DNA of 64,000 nt from Hallella bergensis DSM 17361 (GCF_000160535.1 NZ_GG704781.1:330892-394891); one strand, 5' to 3'; shown: positions 1 through 8,132, counted from the first letter of the stretch. Translations and numbers: made by a program. Notes: a model not told the origin generated them from the letters alone.

Positions 1-168
1 CAAATTGTGTGCAAAGACTCGACACCCGGTAATGTCTTGAGTATTCTGCATGCAGGTTCTTTACTGCTTGCCGTCAACTTTTTTAGGGAAAGACATTTCA
101 TGATATACTTCACGGATGCAGCAGGACACATGATAACCCTTCCGGTATCTATCAAAATAACGCAATAA
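1..168 (+). CDS. C-terminal fragment of an unidentified protein (cut by window start)
   Basis: Reading frame 1 is open from the first base to a TAA at 166-168, giving 55 residues with no start codon in view that would suit a complete gene. The tail reads as alternating hydrophobic and polar segments and ends ...PVSIKITQ, which would fit the last beta strands of a secreted Ig-like or adhesin-type domain. No family could be named from so short a piece. The lipoprotein gene that follows begins about 100 bases downstream in the same direction. Confidence 0.45.
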   Translation, partial: QIVCKDSTPGNVLSILHAGSLLLAVNFFRERHFMIYFTDAAGHMITLPVSIKITQ

Positions 169-264
169 AGAAAAAATATTATGTGAATCCATACAACAAA
201 GCTGCCTAAGGCACGTTATAGATGTAAAGACTCACAGATTTAATTTTTAAAAACAGAAAGTAAA

Positions 265-711
265 ATGAAGAAAACAACTTTTATTCTCTTCGCATGCGCA
301 GCCATTATGGCAGCCTGTAACGAAAGTAAGAAAGCAACGCCAGTTGCAACAGAAGACACTGTAGCTGTAGATTCTGTAGTTTACGAAGGAATGACGCCTG
401 CAGCCGACTGCCACGGCATTAATTATCGGTTAGCCATGTCTCAGGACTCTACCATGGGATTCAACTTGAATCAGAGTTACATGAAGTCTGAAACCGAGGT
501 GGACACAAGTTTCAACTATAATGGCACTGCCATTGCTGTCACCAAGACGATTGACGGTAAGGAAAACAACTACTTCAAGTTGCCTTTGGAAGAGAACGAT
601 ACGCTCTTTTTCATGGTGCTCAACGACTCCACACTCCGCATGGTTAATGCTGAATTCGAGGAGCCTGTCAAAACAGAAGGCATGTCTTACGATTTGAAAC
701 TCGTGAGGTAA
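265..711 (+). CDS. Small secreted lipoprotein, function unknown
   Basis: This 148-residue protein starts with a typical lipoprotein signal: MKKTT, a hydrophobic stretch, then the lipobox IMAAC, so Cys18 should be lipidated and the protein anchored to the outer or inner membrane. The rest is acidic with no recognised catalytic motif. It resembles the many small Bacteroidales lipoproteins with a single beta-rich domain. A strong inverted repeat follows the stop codon, so the gene probably ends its transcript. The lipoprotein class is well supported; the function is unknown. Confidence 0.75.
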   Translation: MKKTTFILFACAAIMAACNESKKATPVATEDTVAVDSVVYEGMTPAADCHGINYRLAMSQDSTMGFNLNQSYMKSETEVDTSFNYNGTAIAVTKTIDGKENNYFKLPLEENDTLFFMVLNDSTLRMVNAEFEEPVKTEGMSYDLKLVR

Positions 712-731
712 TCTTTGTAAAATAATACGTC

Positions 732-775
732 AAGTCCGCCAAGGGTAGAATTTCCCTTGACGGACTTATTTCTTA
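732..775 (+). terminator. Terminator hairpin after the lipoprotein gene
   Basis: A 14-bp arm (732-745, AAGTCCGCCAAGGG) pairs with 754-767 with one mismatch around an 8-nt loop, followed by a T-rich stretch. It lies 20 bases after the stop codon. Confidence 0.75.
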
Positions 776-1360
776 TCTTCAAACTGCGATTAAATTGTTT
801 CTACAGACAATTGATACTATATAAGTTTACACCAAAAATTGTCAATAAAACATCACAGAAAACGGGGTTTGATTTTGTGAACAATTAGACAAGATTGCGC
901 CATCTTTCTTGACTTTAAAATCTTTTCTGGGCAATAATTGTTCTTGTTTTGTTTCCGATTGGATAGTATTCGTAACGTGCTTAGCGTGTTACCGTATGAT
1001 GACAAAAGCCTAAACGTCTGCCGAGTAAGCCTTAGTCGGAGTGCGATCGGTGCTTTCTCACGATGATTTTTCCGATTAGGGAAACCATGTAAATGGGGCT
1101 TTTATTACAAGTGTTTAGTTTCCAGATGATTACGAAACGGGCTGATTTTTTCGTTTTTTTCGGATAAATTGTTTTTGTTTCCTAAATACGCGACGTATGC
1201 AACGATGTTTGTCATCATTATTCATTATCTTTTGATAACATCAATGGAAGAATAACTATTCAGCAATATTGTTCATGACAAATTCTGTCTCAGCACTAAC
1301 TTGACTATCGACCAGAACACGGTTATCCGCAATATGAAAAGTCTTTGATTATCAACGGAA
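776..1360. other. Non-coding region between convergent genes, with dispersed-repeat locus A
   Basis: No convincing gene is seen here. Around 1006-1040 lie copies of the TAAGCCTTA-type core (AAAAGCCTAAACG and GAGTAAGCCTTAGTCG), preceded by a T-rich TCTTGTTTTGTTT tract that also precedes the related locus near 30.6 kb. The copy is more degraded than those at 15.4, 30.6 and 58.8 kb. Confidence 0.4.
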
Positions 1361-1411
1361 ATGGGAAATGGAAAAATGGGAATCACATCCCCAAAATTTC
1401 CCATTTCCCAT
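1361..1411 (-). terminator. Hairpin downstream of the alpha-amylase gene
   Basis: The arms at 1361-1374 and 1397-1411 form an inverted repeat of the type ATGGGAAATGG/AAA against TTTCCCATTTCCCAT. It sits about 50 bases beyond the amylase stop codon on the minus strand and probably stops or stabilises that transcript. The T tract is weak. Confidence 0.5.
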
Positions 1412-1462
1412 AATCATGGATGCCCTCTATATGTCAGATGGCTGATAAACCACCTGCAAAAA

Positions 1463-2935
1463 CTATTCTGGAACCCACACGGAGACATTCCCTGCCGGAC
1501 AGGTAAAGTTGCCCCAACCATTCTCATCAATCTGAATCTTGTGGTCGAATCTGCCTAACAAATCGTAGAAATACTGCCCAGCATAAGCCTTTCCTACTTC
1601 CATGGGTTTCTCGTATTGATCCTTGTTGCTCATCACCACGGCACATCCTCGGTTATATCCATCGCCCTCGCGTGTCCAACCAAGGCAGTTGGCGTCTTCA
1701 AAATAATCGCGCTGTGTGCCATAAGCATTTTCTTTTCGGGCTTTCAACAGGCCATCAATGCCATCAACCTTATCCAAGAAAATCTCATAATCGTTGCCAT
1801 CCTTGCCCTTATCCGTATAATGAGCGCCAAACAAATCGGGATAGAATACGCAAGGATACCCATCTTGTCGCAATAAAATGAGGGCATAAGCCAAAGGCTT
1901 GAACCACGCTTCTACCGGTGCTTCTAACGCCTGTAAGGGTTGGGTGTCGTGGTTGTCGACCACTGTCACTGCCTTGTCAGGACGGGCTGACAACAGCGTT
2001 TCATCAAAGATGCGTCGCAAGTCGTAATCACCGCCACTGTTGGAGGCATTATGGAAGTTTTGCTGCAGTGATGCGTCGAACAGGCTCATGCATCCATCTG
2101 TAGCTTCCAGATAATCGAGCATCAACGGAAGCAGACCCGGTGTCCAGTATTCACCCACGGCAAAAATGTCTTTTCCGGTGTTCGATCGCAATAGATTCAG
2201 CCATTCTTTATAGAATTCAGGCGATTGATGCTTCACGGCATCCAGTCGCACACCGTCGAAAAACACTTGGTCGTGATACCATTTACCCCAGTCGTTCAGT
2301 TCCTTGCGAACATAGGGATTTCGGTGTTCAATGTCGTTGTACATCAAATAGTCGTAATTACCTTTCTCCGTACCAACAACAGATTCCCAGCCATCGCCAT
2401 GGTCGTTGATGATTTGGAAGATGCCCTTGTCCTGCCCAACTGCATAATCTACGCCGGAGAAGCAAGTGAAATCCCACTTAAATTTAGAATATTTGTCGCC
2501 TCGACCCGGGAAAGTAAACTTGGTATAGCCTTCTATTTCGAAAGGGGCTGATATGTTTTTTTGGCGGTTGTTGGGATCTACTTTCACCACGTGAAAGTGT
2601 TCTGTCTCATCACCACCGGCCTTGTGATTAAGCACCACATCAACCATCACCGAAACATCCTTGCTCTGTAATGTTTTGCAAGCATCGATGTATTCGTCCT
2701 TGGTGCCGTATTTCGTGGCAACACATCCTTTCTGATCAAATTCTCCCAGGTCAAACAAGTCATAGGAATCGTAGCCAACAGAGTTGTCACCACTAGCTGC
2801 CTTGTATGCTGGGGGAAACCACACCATAGTGATTCCTAACTCTTGAAGCTGATCGGAAATCTCTTTCATGTGTTTGTAAAACACGCCGTTTCCTTCTGTG
2901 TACCAGTGGAAACCTTGCAAAATAGTTTGATTCAT
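1463..2935 (-). CDS. Cytoplasmic alpha-amylase, GH13 subfamily 5 type
   Basis: The enzyme hydrolyses internal alpha-1,4 bonds of starch-like glucans. It has 490 residues, the usual length of cytosolic alpha-amylases of the AmyA/GH13_5 type, and no signal peptide, so it likely acts on imported maltodextrins or stored glycogen. The conserved GH13 regions are visible: DVVLNHK (about 99-105), GVRLDAVKH with nucleophile Asp232, VGEYW with acid/base Glu262, and VVDNHD with Asp330. No other starch-utilisation genes are adjacent. A promoter box TATCTTTG lies about 240 bases upstream, leaving a long leader. An IS30 element sits just beyond that promoter. The family call is firm; the exact substrate is inferred. 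Confidence 0.93.
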   Translation of the reverse strand: MNQTILQGFHWYTEGNGVFYKHMKEISDQLQELGITMVWFPPAYKAASGDNSVGYDSYDLFDLGEFDQKGCVATKYGTKDEYIDACKTLQSKDVSVMVDVVLNHKAGGDETEHFHVVKVDPNNRQKNISAPFEIEGYTKFTFPGRGDKYSKFKWDFTCFSGVDYAVGQDKGIFQIINDHGDGWESVVGTEKGNYDYLMYNDIEHRNPYVRKELNDWGKWYHDQVFFDGVRLDAVKHQSPEFYKEWLNLLRSNTGKDIFAVGEYWTPGLLPLMLDYLEATDGCMSLFDASLQQNFHNASNSGGDYDLRRIFDETLLSARPDKAVTVVDNHDTQPLQALEAPVEAWFKPLAYALILLRQDGYPCVFYPDLFGAHYTDKGKDGNDYEIFLDKVDGIDGLLKARKENAYGTQRDYFEDANCLGWTREGDGYNRGCAVVMSNKDQYEKPMEVGKAYAGQYFYDLLGRFDHKIQIDENGWGNFTCPAGNVSVWVPE

Positions 2936-3169
2936 ACCTTTATCTCTTTATGTAAAGCGTTTATTAAAAATGAAGTGTTGGTTGGCAAAAGCCGTTACTT
3001 GAACTGGTGCGAAGTTGATTTGCTTGTTGCAGCTGATGGGTTTGTAAACGTTGTCATTCACTTGAATGGGTTATTTGATTGGCACCTTTTTCAAAAAATA
3101 TGCGCAAAGGGTAACCTCATGGTGACTGAAAAACATTCATAATGTCGTCGTTTTGTGGATTGTACCATA

Positions 3170-3177
3170 CAAAGATA
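3170..3177 (-). promoter_or_regulatory. -7 promoter box for the alpha-amylase gene
   Basis: CAAAGATA on the plus strand reads TATCTTTG on the minus strand, matching the Bacteroidetes TAnnTTTG box. It gives the amylase mRNA a leader of about 230 bases. The right edge of the promoter region lies about 45 bases from the IS30 end. Confidence 0.55.
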
Positions 3178-3246
3178 TACATAATACAGGAATGTTCTCG
3201 TACAAATTATATTAATTTAAGGCGGATTCCATAAGCAAGTGCAAAG

Positions 3247-4200
3247 TTATACTATTTTTGTTTTAATCATATCTTTTGGCTTTATAAATCCGTTTTTCTT
3301 TCTGGGTCTGTTATTTAATTTTTCGACAATCTCCTTGATGTAATTTTTTGATACTCCTCTGAAATCTGTTTTCTTGGGTATATATTGCCTGATAAGTCCG
3401 TTCATGTTTTCTATGGCTCCCTTTTCCCAGGAACAGTACGGATGGGCAAAATAAACAGCCGTCCCTAATTCCCTTGCGATGATCTCATGGGCGGCAAATT
3501 CCGACCCGTTATCAGTGGTTATTGTTCTTATGGGCACAGGCAGTTCTTTGAGTAAGTTGACAACGGTATGTGCCAGTGGTACGGCTTGCTTTCCCGTGTC
3601 GAGTTTTTCCATGAGCATAAAGCTGCTTTTTCTTTCCACCAACGTCACGATGGCACCTTTGCCGTCCTTTCCCACGATGGTGTCCATTTCCCAATCGCCC
3701 ATGGTCTGTCCGTTGGCATCCTCAGGCCTTTGCTCAATGGATACCCGATTGGGAATAGGGACCTTAACATCCTTGGATGCCTTCCGTGTTTGTTTTCCTC
3801 CACGCCTGAGGTATTTCCTGACATTATCCTTGGTATGCGGAGAGAGTGCTCCTACCCAATTGTATATGGTAGACTTTGACACCATGATGCCTTCTTCCCT
3901 TTCAAGCCATCCGGATACCTGCTCGGGTGACCATTGTTCCGTACGGATCAGCTCGAAGACGCGGCTACGCACATAAAGCGGTATGCTACGGTTACCGGGA
4001 TTCCGAGCCTTCCGCCGCTTGGCCTTCAGTACGGCCGTACGAGGGTCATATACTCCTTTGGAATTGGAATTGCGTCGCTTCTCACGTGAGACAGTACTTA
4101 CATTCACGCCGATGATTCCGGCGATATAACTATTTGAAAAATTCTTTTGGAGTAATACGCTTATTGTGTATCTTTGCTTCGGGATTAATTGCTTATACAT
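3247..4200 (-). CDS. IS30-family transposase
   Basis: This 317-residue protein has the IS30 plan: an N-terminal helix-turn-helix (about 15-45, with STVSREKRRN), a second basic DNA-binding region (about 85-120), and a C-terminal DDE catalytic core. The likely catalytic residues are Asp173 (GDWEMDT), Asp230 (TTDNGSEF) and Glu264 (WEKGAIENMNGLIRQY), with the 33-residue D-to-E spacing usual for the family. The gene appears intact, without frameshift, so the element may still be mobile. It fills almost the whole element, ending only 25 bases from the left inverted repeat. Confidence 0.95.
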   Translation of the reverse strand: MYKQLIPKQRYTISVLLQKNFSNSYIAGIIGVNVSTVSREKRRNSNSKGVYDPRTAVLKAKRRKARNPGNRSIPLYVRSRVFELIRTEQWSPEQVSGWLEREEGIMVSKSTIYNWVGALSPHTKDNVRKYLRRGGKQTRKASKDVKVPIPNRVSIEQRPEDANGQTMGDWEMDTIVGKDGKGAIVTLVERKSSFMLMEKLDTGKQAVPLAHTVVNLLKELPVPIRTITTDNGSEFAAHEIIARELGTAVYFAHPYCSWEKGAIENMNGLIRQYIPKKTDFRGVSKNYIKEIVEKLNNRPRKKNGFIKPKDMIKTKIV

Positions 4201-4227
4201 AACAACACAAAATTAATTAATCTTATC

Positions 4228-4255
4228 GAGGGGAACGAAAGTTCTCCTCTTTTTG
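4228..4255 (+). terminator. Terminator-like hairpin inside the IS30 element
   Basis: GAGGGGAAC (4228-4236) pairs with GTTCTCCTC (4241-4249) around a GAAA loop and is followed by TTTTTG on the plus strand. It lies between the right inverted repeat and the transposase start. In the other direction it would form a hairpin in the transposase mRNA leader, a common way for insertion sequences to limit expression from outside transcripts. Confidence 0.55.
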
Positions 4256-4274
4256 TATTGCTTAAGCAATCCGC

Positions 4275-4546
4275 TGGTGCTCTTCGGGGGCTTCGCGCCC
4301 CCGGCCGCAAGGCAAACCTCCGCGGTGTTTTTCATGTTTTTTATACACCGCAGGCTTTGCACTTCTAATTGGAATTAGCGCTATTGTAACCATTCAGCAA
4401 TAGTCATAGGTCATACGCCATCCCCCATCCTACAATGATAGGATGGGAGATGGTATATGGCTATTGCATAGTTACCTAAAGCGCTTTTATTTGTTAAATA
4501 TGACAAAAGAGTGTTGCGCGGCCTTCTAATTCTTCTTTATATTTAC
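4275..4546. other. Gene-free spacer rich in hairpins
   Basis: Three separate palindromes lie between the IS30 end and the Nif3-like gene: a GGGGGC/GCCCCC hairpin near 4287-4303, a GCGGTGT/ACACCGC hairpin near 4322-4351, and the long one at 4377-4485. The last two are joined by a short AATTGGAATT palindrome. No gene is seen. Confidence 0.5.
4377..4485. repeat. 109-nt imperfect long inverted repeat
   Basis: The outer arms begin AGCGCT at 4377 and end AGCGCT at 4480-4485. Further blocks pair in the same register: TAAC/GTTA, GCAATAG/CTATTGC, CATA/TATG, CCATC/GATGG, and a perfect inner CCCATCCTA/TAGGATGGG at about 4423-4449 around a 6-nt loop. The whole segment could fold into one hairpin or cruciform. 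It has no open reading frame and resembles a miniature inverted-repeat element or a degraded one. Confidence 0.6.
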
Positions 4547-4554
4547 TATCTTTG
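4547..4554 (+). promoter_or_regulatory. -7 promoter box for the Nif3-like gene
   Basis: TATCTTTG matches the Bacteroidetes TAnnTTTG box and lies 26 bases upstream of the GTG start at 4581. Confidence 0.6.
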
Positions 4555-4580
4555 TACTTTAAAATAAAAACGTACATAGC

Positions 4581-5402
4581 GTGAAAATACGAGAAGTGGT
4601 GTATGCCCTTGAACGTTTCGCGCCTCTGCCCCTGCAGGCTGGATTTGATAATGCCGGTTTGCAGGTAGGATTAACAGAAGCGGAAGTCTCAGGGGCATTG
4701 TTGTGTCTTGATATAACCGAGCAGATTGTGGACGAAGCAATCGGTTTGGGTTGTAATCTCATTGTGTCCCATCATCCGCTTATTTTTCATAAGTTGGCGA
4801 GGATTGTTGGAGAGAATGATGTTCAGCGCACGGTGATGAAAGCCATTGAAAACCATATTGTGATTGTTTCTATGCACACCAACATGGATTGTGCCAAGGG
4901 AGGTGTGAACCACAAAATCGCGGAAAAGATGGGGTTGGACAATCTGCGTTTCTTTGGAAAGGAGCAGATAGTGGAAGCTCCGGCGATGGAAGGGGAGGCG
5001 ACTCCGGTCATGGTTGAAGGCGGTGAGGGTGTGATTGGTGAGTTTGAGAGGCCGATGGCGGCTGACGACTTTATCATCATGCTTAAGCGGGTGTTCAATG
5101 TGGAATGTGTGATGGCCAATCAGCTGCTGAGACGCGACATCAAGACCGTGGCGGTTTGTGGTGGCTCAGGTTCATTTCTTCTCCAAGAGGCGGTGACACA
5201 GAAAGCTGATGCTTTTGTGACAGGCGAGATGCAGTATCATGATTATTTTGATCACGAACAGGAAATCCAGATAGCAGTGATCGGTCATTATCAGAGCGAG
5301 CAGTACACCAACGAGGTGTTTCGGGAGATTATCGAAGATCAATGCCTCGGCGTGAAATGTTATCTGACCAAGACCAATACCAATCCGATAATTTACTTGT
5401 AA
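4581..5402 (+). CDS. Nif3-like dinuclear metal centre protein (YbgI/YqfO family)
   Basis: The 273-residue protein belongs to the widespread Nif3-like family, which forms hexameric rings with a two-metal site in each subunit; its biological role is unsettled, with GTP cyclohydrolase-like activity reported for some members. Family signatures visible are SHHPLIFH (near 60-70), HTNMDCAKGGVN (near 100-110), the glycine-rich CGGSGSFLL and the C-terminal VIGHYQSEQ. It is shorter than members with a PII-like insert and close to E. coli YbgI in length. The start is GTG, 26 bases after the promoter box. It is followed 22 bases later by the zinc-ribbon gene, so the two are likely co-transcribed, a common Bacteroidales pairing. 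Confidence 0.9.
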   Translation: MKIREVVYALERFAPLPLQAGFDNAGLQVGLTEAEVSGALLCLDITEQIVDEAIGLGCNLIVSHHPLIFHKLARIVGENDVQRTVMKAIENHIVIVSMHTNMDCAKGGVNHKIAEKMGLDNLRFFGKEQIVEAPAMEGEATPVMVEGGEGVIGEFERPMAADDFIIMLKRVFNVECVMANQLLRRDIKTVAVCGGSGSFLLQEAVTQKADAFVTGEMQYHDYFDHEQEIQIAVIGHYQSEQYTNEVFREIIEDQCLGVKCYLTKTNTNPIIYL

Positions 5403-5424
5403 ATTTTAAACATATTTATATATT

Positions 5425-6264
5425 ATGGCAAAGAAAGACCCTAAAGAATTGTCTGTAGAAGAGAAATTGTCTACTCTTTATCAGTTGCAGACTGCCTTGT
5501 CGGCAATCGATGAGAAGCGTGCGTTACGTGGCGAGCTGCCTTTGGAAGTGCAAGATCTCGAAGATGAGGTAGAAGGACTGACGACCCGTTATAACAAGAT
5601 TGAAGGCGAGATAGAGGATTTCCAGTCGGCCATTGCACAGAAACGCAATGACATAGAGACGGCTTTGGCGAGTGTGGAGCGCTACAAGTCTCAGTTGGAC
5701 GATGTGAGAAACAATCGTGAATACGACACACTGAGCAAGGAAATTGAATTTCAGAGTCTGGAGATCGAGTTGTGTAACAAGAGAATCAAGGAAGCTGCGG
5801 TGAAGGTGTCCGAACGTCAGGAAGATTTGGCCAATACGCAGGAAATCATTGATGAGCGCCAGAAAGATTTGGACCACAAACGTGAGGAACTGTCAGAAAT
5901 CATACAGGAGACTCGTGAAGAGGAAGAGCAACTGAAGGCTAAAGTCAAAGATATGGAGGCTAAGATCGAACCTCGTCTGCTTGATAGCTTCAAACGCATT
6001 CGGAAGGGTGCTCGCAATGGGTTGGGACTGGTATATGTTCAGCGCGACGCATGCGGTGGATGCTTCAATAAGATTCCGCCTCAGCGCCAGCTCGATATCA
6101 AGATGCACAAGAAAATCATAGTGTGCGAGTATTGCGGTCGTATTCTTATTGATCCGGAATTGGCCGGCATCAAACCGGAGGAGTCGGCAGAGAAGAAGAC
6201 AAAGCGGAAGCGTACGACTCGGCGCAAGAAGGCTGACGCAGATAGTTCAGCTCCAAAGGCATAG
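5425..6264 (+). CDS. C4-type zinc-ribbon coiled-coil protein (DUF164/CdsZ-like)
   Basis: About the first 190 of 279 residues form a long charged coiled coil (heptads rich in E, K, L and Q). A four-cysteine zinc ribbon follows near residues 205-245: CGGCFNKIPPQR and later CEYCGRIL. The tail is very basic (KKTKRKRTTRRKK), which suggests nucleic acid or ribosome contact. This architecture matches the DUF164 family, small coiled-coil zinc-ribbon proteins linked to RNA metabolism or secretion in other bacteria. It sits directly behind the Nif3-like gene and ends at a strong terminator. The family is well supported; the role here is unknown. Confidence 0.85.
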   Translation: MAKKDPKELSVEEKLSTLYQLQTALSAIDEKRALRGELPLEVQDLEDEVEGLTTRYNKIEGEIEDFQSAIAQKRNDIETALASVERYKSQLDDVRNNREYDTLSKEIEFQSLEIELCNKRIKEAAVKVSERQEDLANTQEIIDERQKDLDHKREELSEIIQETREEEEQLKAKVKDMEAKIEPRLLDSFKRIRKGARNGLGLVYVQRDACGGCFNKIPPQRQLDIKMHKKIIVCEYCGRILIDPELAGIKPEESAEKKTKRKRTTRRKKADADSSAPKA

Positions 6265-6306
6265 ATGATCAGTTGGCAGATGCCCATGTGAAAATGTGAG
6301 GATAAG

Positions 6307-6351
6307 AAAATCCCTCGTCGTCCTGATATGATGGTATGGCGAGGGATTTTT
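6307..6351. terminator. Bidirectional terminator between convergent genes
   Basis: AAAATCCCTCG (6307-6317) pairs with CGAGGGATTTTT (6340-6351). A runs on one side and T runs on the other give terminators in both directions, serving the zinc-ribbon gene and the J-domain gene. Confidence 0.85.
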
Positions 6352-6376
6352 CTATCACATGCATGCGAGAGTGGAA

Positions 6377-7198
6377 TTAAAGCCCGCGCGCTTTCCATAT
6401 GGTTTCTTTGGCAGCATTTATCTCTTGGAATTTCTTTTCGGCGGCTCTGCGCACGTCCTCTCCAAGGGACGACACCTTGTCGGGATGATGTTGCAGCGCC
6501 AGTTTGCGATAAGCGGCCTTGACCTGGCTGTCGGAGGCAGAGGGAGAGATGCCCAGCACTTTATAAGCTGCATCGAGGCTTGTTCCTGCATCTTGGAGGT
6601 TGAGCATGGATCCGAGATCGGCCTCGCTAAGGCCAAGATGTAGTGTACATTCCCGTAGGGCGTTGATTTCGGCAGTGACCACAACCCCGTCGGCCTGTGC
6701 GAGCAAGACGAGGAAGTTGAGAAGCTGCAGGCGCTGTTCGTAGGACATGTGCTGTCTGATCTGCATACAACTTGACATCACAACACTGCGATATTCTGCG
6801 AGTCCCATCTGTTTCTGCTGCTCAAAGAGTTTGAGCATGACCTGTTCACCCTCTGCAACACTGTTTTCGCCAAAGTTGGTGCGCAGCCATTGTCGCATGA
6901 GGTTCATCTCTGAGTGCATCACCTTGCTGTCTGCGCGGATGACGTATGAGGCTAAAACGAGTAGTGAAAAAAGAAAGTCGTTGCGTTGACTGCTGTAGGG
7001 ATTGTTTGGTTGATAACCATATTGATACCGGGAATATCCTGTATTGTTCTGAAAGTTGTCTTCAAAAAAACGTGTGTTGCCATGATCAGAGTCGAACTCA
7101 AACAATGAACCCAAGGCGTAACCTGCCAATGCACCGAGGGGACTTCCGGTGACAATAAAACCAAGAACACCGCCAATCCATCTGCCTAATTTGGCCAT
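6377..7198 (-). CDS. TerB-like and J-domain co-chaperone (DjlA-like)
   Basis: The 273-residue protein has three parts: an N-terminal glycine-rich hydrophobic segment (about 5-33) that probably anchors it in the inner membrane, a TerB-like helical domain (about 70-190), and a C-terminal J domain (about 209-273) with the diagnostic HHPDK motif. This is the DjlA layout; such proteins recruit DnaK and stimulate its ATPase at the membrane. It stands alone, convergent with the zinc-ribbon gene, and has its own -7 box (TATATTTG) 55 bases upstream. Confidence 0.88.
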   Translation of the reverse strand: MAKLGRWIGGVLGFIVTGSPLGALAGYALGSLFEFDSDHGNTRFFEDNFQNNTGYSRYQYGYQPNNPYSSQRNDFLFSLLVLASYVIRADSKVMHSEMNLMRQWLRTNFGENSVAEGEQVMLKLFEQQKQMGLAEYRSVVMSSCMQIRQHMSYEQRLQLLNFLVLLAQADGVVVTAEINALRECTLHLGLSEADLGSMLNLQDAGTSLDAAYKVLGISPSASDSQVKAAYRKLALQHHPDKVSSLGEDVRRAAEKKFQEINAAKETIWKARGL

Positions 7199-7252
7199 AA
7201 TAGTTTATCTTATATATTAATGTGGCAACATTGCCGATACATAATCGTGATG

Positions 7253-7260
7253 CAAATATA
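7253..7260 (-). promoter_or_regulatory. -7 promoter box for the TerB/J-domain gene
   Basis: CAAATATA reads TATATTTG on the minus strand, matching TAnnTTTG. It faces away from the box at 7302-7309, forming a divergent promoter pair. Confidence 0.5.
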
Positions 7261-7301
7261 CAAAATAATCTTTGTATGGACCCTTTCTGCTGAAAAATTG
7301 C

Positions 7302-7309
7302 TAACTTTG
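7302..7309 (+). promoter_or_regulatory. -7 promoter box for the small membrane protein
   Basis: TAACTTTG matches TAnnTTTG and lies about 30 bases upstream of the start at 7340. Confidence 0.55.
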
Positions 7310-7339
7310 CAACTATAATCAACAAAATACGTATTCATT

Positions 7340-7549
7340 ATGAACATAGCCGTTGCACTTATTGCTTTTCTCATAGTTGCGGTAGTACTCTGGGGAGTTG
7401 CTGAGTTGAACTACAAAGGATTCAATTATGAAGAGGATGTTCCTCATCACCCGGATCCAACTGCGCACCAAGGTGGTGAGTATGTTGAGAAGAGTCTGAG
7501 GGATATCTTGCAGGACAACAGCACGAAGGGATATAGTGCTGTAGACTAA
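7340..7549 (+). CDS. Small membrane protein, unknown function
   Basis: The 69-residue protein has one N-terminal transmembrane helix (about 3-22, ALIAFLIVAVVLWGV) and a hydrophilic acidic tail with a His-Pro segment (HHPDPTAH). A promoter box directly upstream supports it as a real gene. No family is recognised. It is followed by two small inverted repeats (AATCCTA/TAGGATT near 7551-7575 and CAACGAGG/CCTCGTTG at 7602-7638) that may end the transcript. Confidence 0.65.
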   Translation: MNIAVALIAFLIVAVVLWGVAELNYKGFNYEEDVPHHPDPTAHQGGEYVEKSLRDILQDNSTKGYSAVD

Positions 7550-7601
7550 TAATCCTACCTCGGATTAGATAGGATTTCAGATTGTAATAATACGAATATG
7601 G

Positions 7602-7638
7602 CAACGAGGCTTGTTCCGGATGGGGACAGACCTCGTTG
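7602..7638 (+). terminator. Hairpin after the small membrane protein gene
   Basis: CAACGAGG (7602-7609) pairs with CCTCGTTG (7631-7638). No T tract follows, so termination is uncertain. Confidence 0.35.
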
Positions 7639-7682
7639 CTGTGTATAGAGGAGGAAAGGTACGATGGGAATGATGCAATTTG

Positions 7683-8132
7683 TCAAAGCTCTTCATACCT
7701 TGGGATGTGGTCAAGAAATAAATATTTTTTACCAATATAATCCATTTTGCAACAATAATGTTTCATGCCATTAGACACGATAAGATAGTCGGCATGTAGC
7801 AATAGATTGTATGCTGAAATCTGGTCGAATACTTTTTGTGTGATTTCAATAGTTGGCGCCTTGTACTCTATAATCATGCGAGGTTGCAGCGATTGGTTGA
7901 AGAGCACGCTGTCGGCACGTAATGTCTTCTGTCCAACTTTCAAACTGATTTCGTTTGCAAGAAGAGTAGACGGGTATCCGAGATGATGAATAAGATAATG
8001 TATGAAGCTTTGGCGTACCCACTCCTCCGGCGTGAGTGAAATGTAGCGTCTTCGTAAGATGTCGAAGATGCGGGGATGCTCGCGCGTGCCTTGCAATTTT
8101 ATATCAAAAGAGGGTAGGTTTAATGGAATCAT
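7683..8132 (-). CDS. Stand-alone HsdR N-terminal-like nuclease-fold protein
   Basis: The 149-residue protein resembles only the N-terminal domain of type I restriction subunit HsdR. Key signs are the LTPEEWVRQSFIHYL helix, ADSVLF and MIIEYKAP, the last matching the D...ExK pattern of PD-(D/E)xK nucleases. No methylase, specificity subunit or motor domain is nearby, so it is not part of a type I system here. Proteins of this kind are found beside holA in many Bacteroidales genomes. It is divergent from holA and has its own TATCTTTG box. Whether it is an active nuclease is unknown. Confidence 0.82.
   Translation of the reverse strand: MIPLNLPSFDIKLQGTREHPRIFDILRRRYISLTPEEWVRQSFIHYLIHHLGYPSTLLANEISLKVGQKTLRADSVLFNQSLQPRMIIEYKAPTIEITQKVFDQISAYNLLLHADYLIVSNGMKHYCCKMDYIGKKYLFLDHIPRYEEL

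Larger units (their letters stand above)
3222..4274 (-). mobile_element. IS30-family insertion sequence
   Basis: The element is about 1,053 bp and holds one transposase gene. Its ends are a 17-bp imperfect inverted repeat: GCGGATTCCATAAGCAA at 3222-3238 and, reversed, GCGGATTGCTTAAGCAA at 4258-4274 (two mismatches). The match stops sharply on both sides, which supports these as the true ends. No clear target duplication is visible in the flanking bases, so the exact ends may be off by a few bases or the flanks may have diverged. Confidence 0.82.

Noticed and set aside
7683..8132. Type I restriction system
   Set aside because: Only the small N-terminal domain of HsdR is present, with no motor, methylase or specificity genes nearby.
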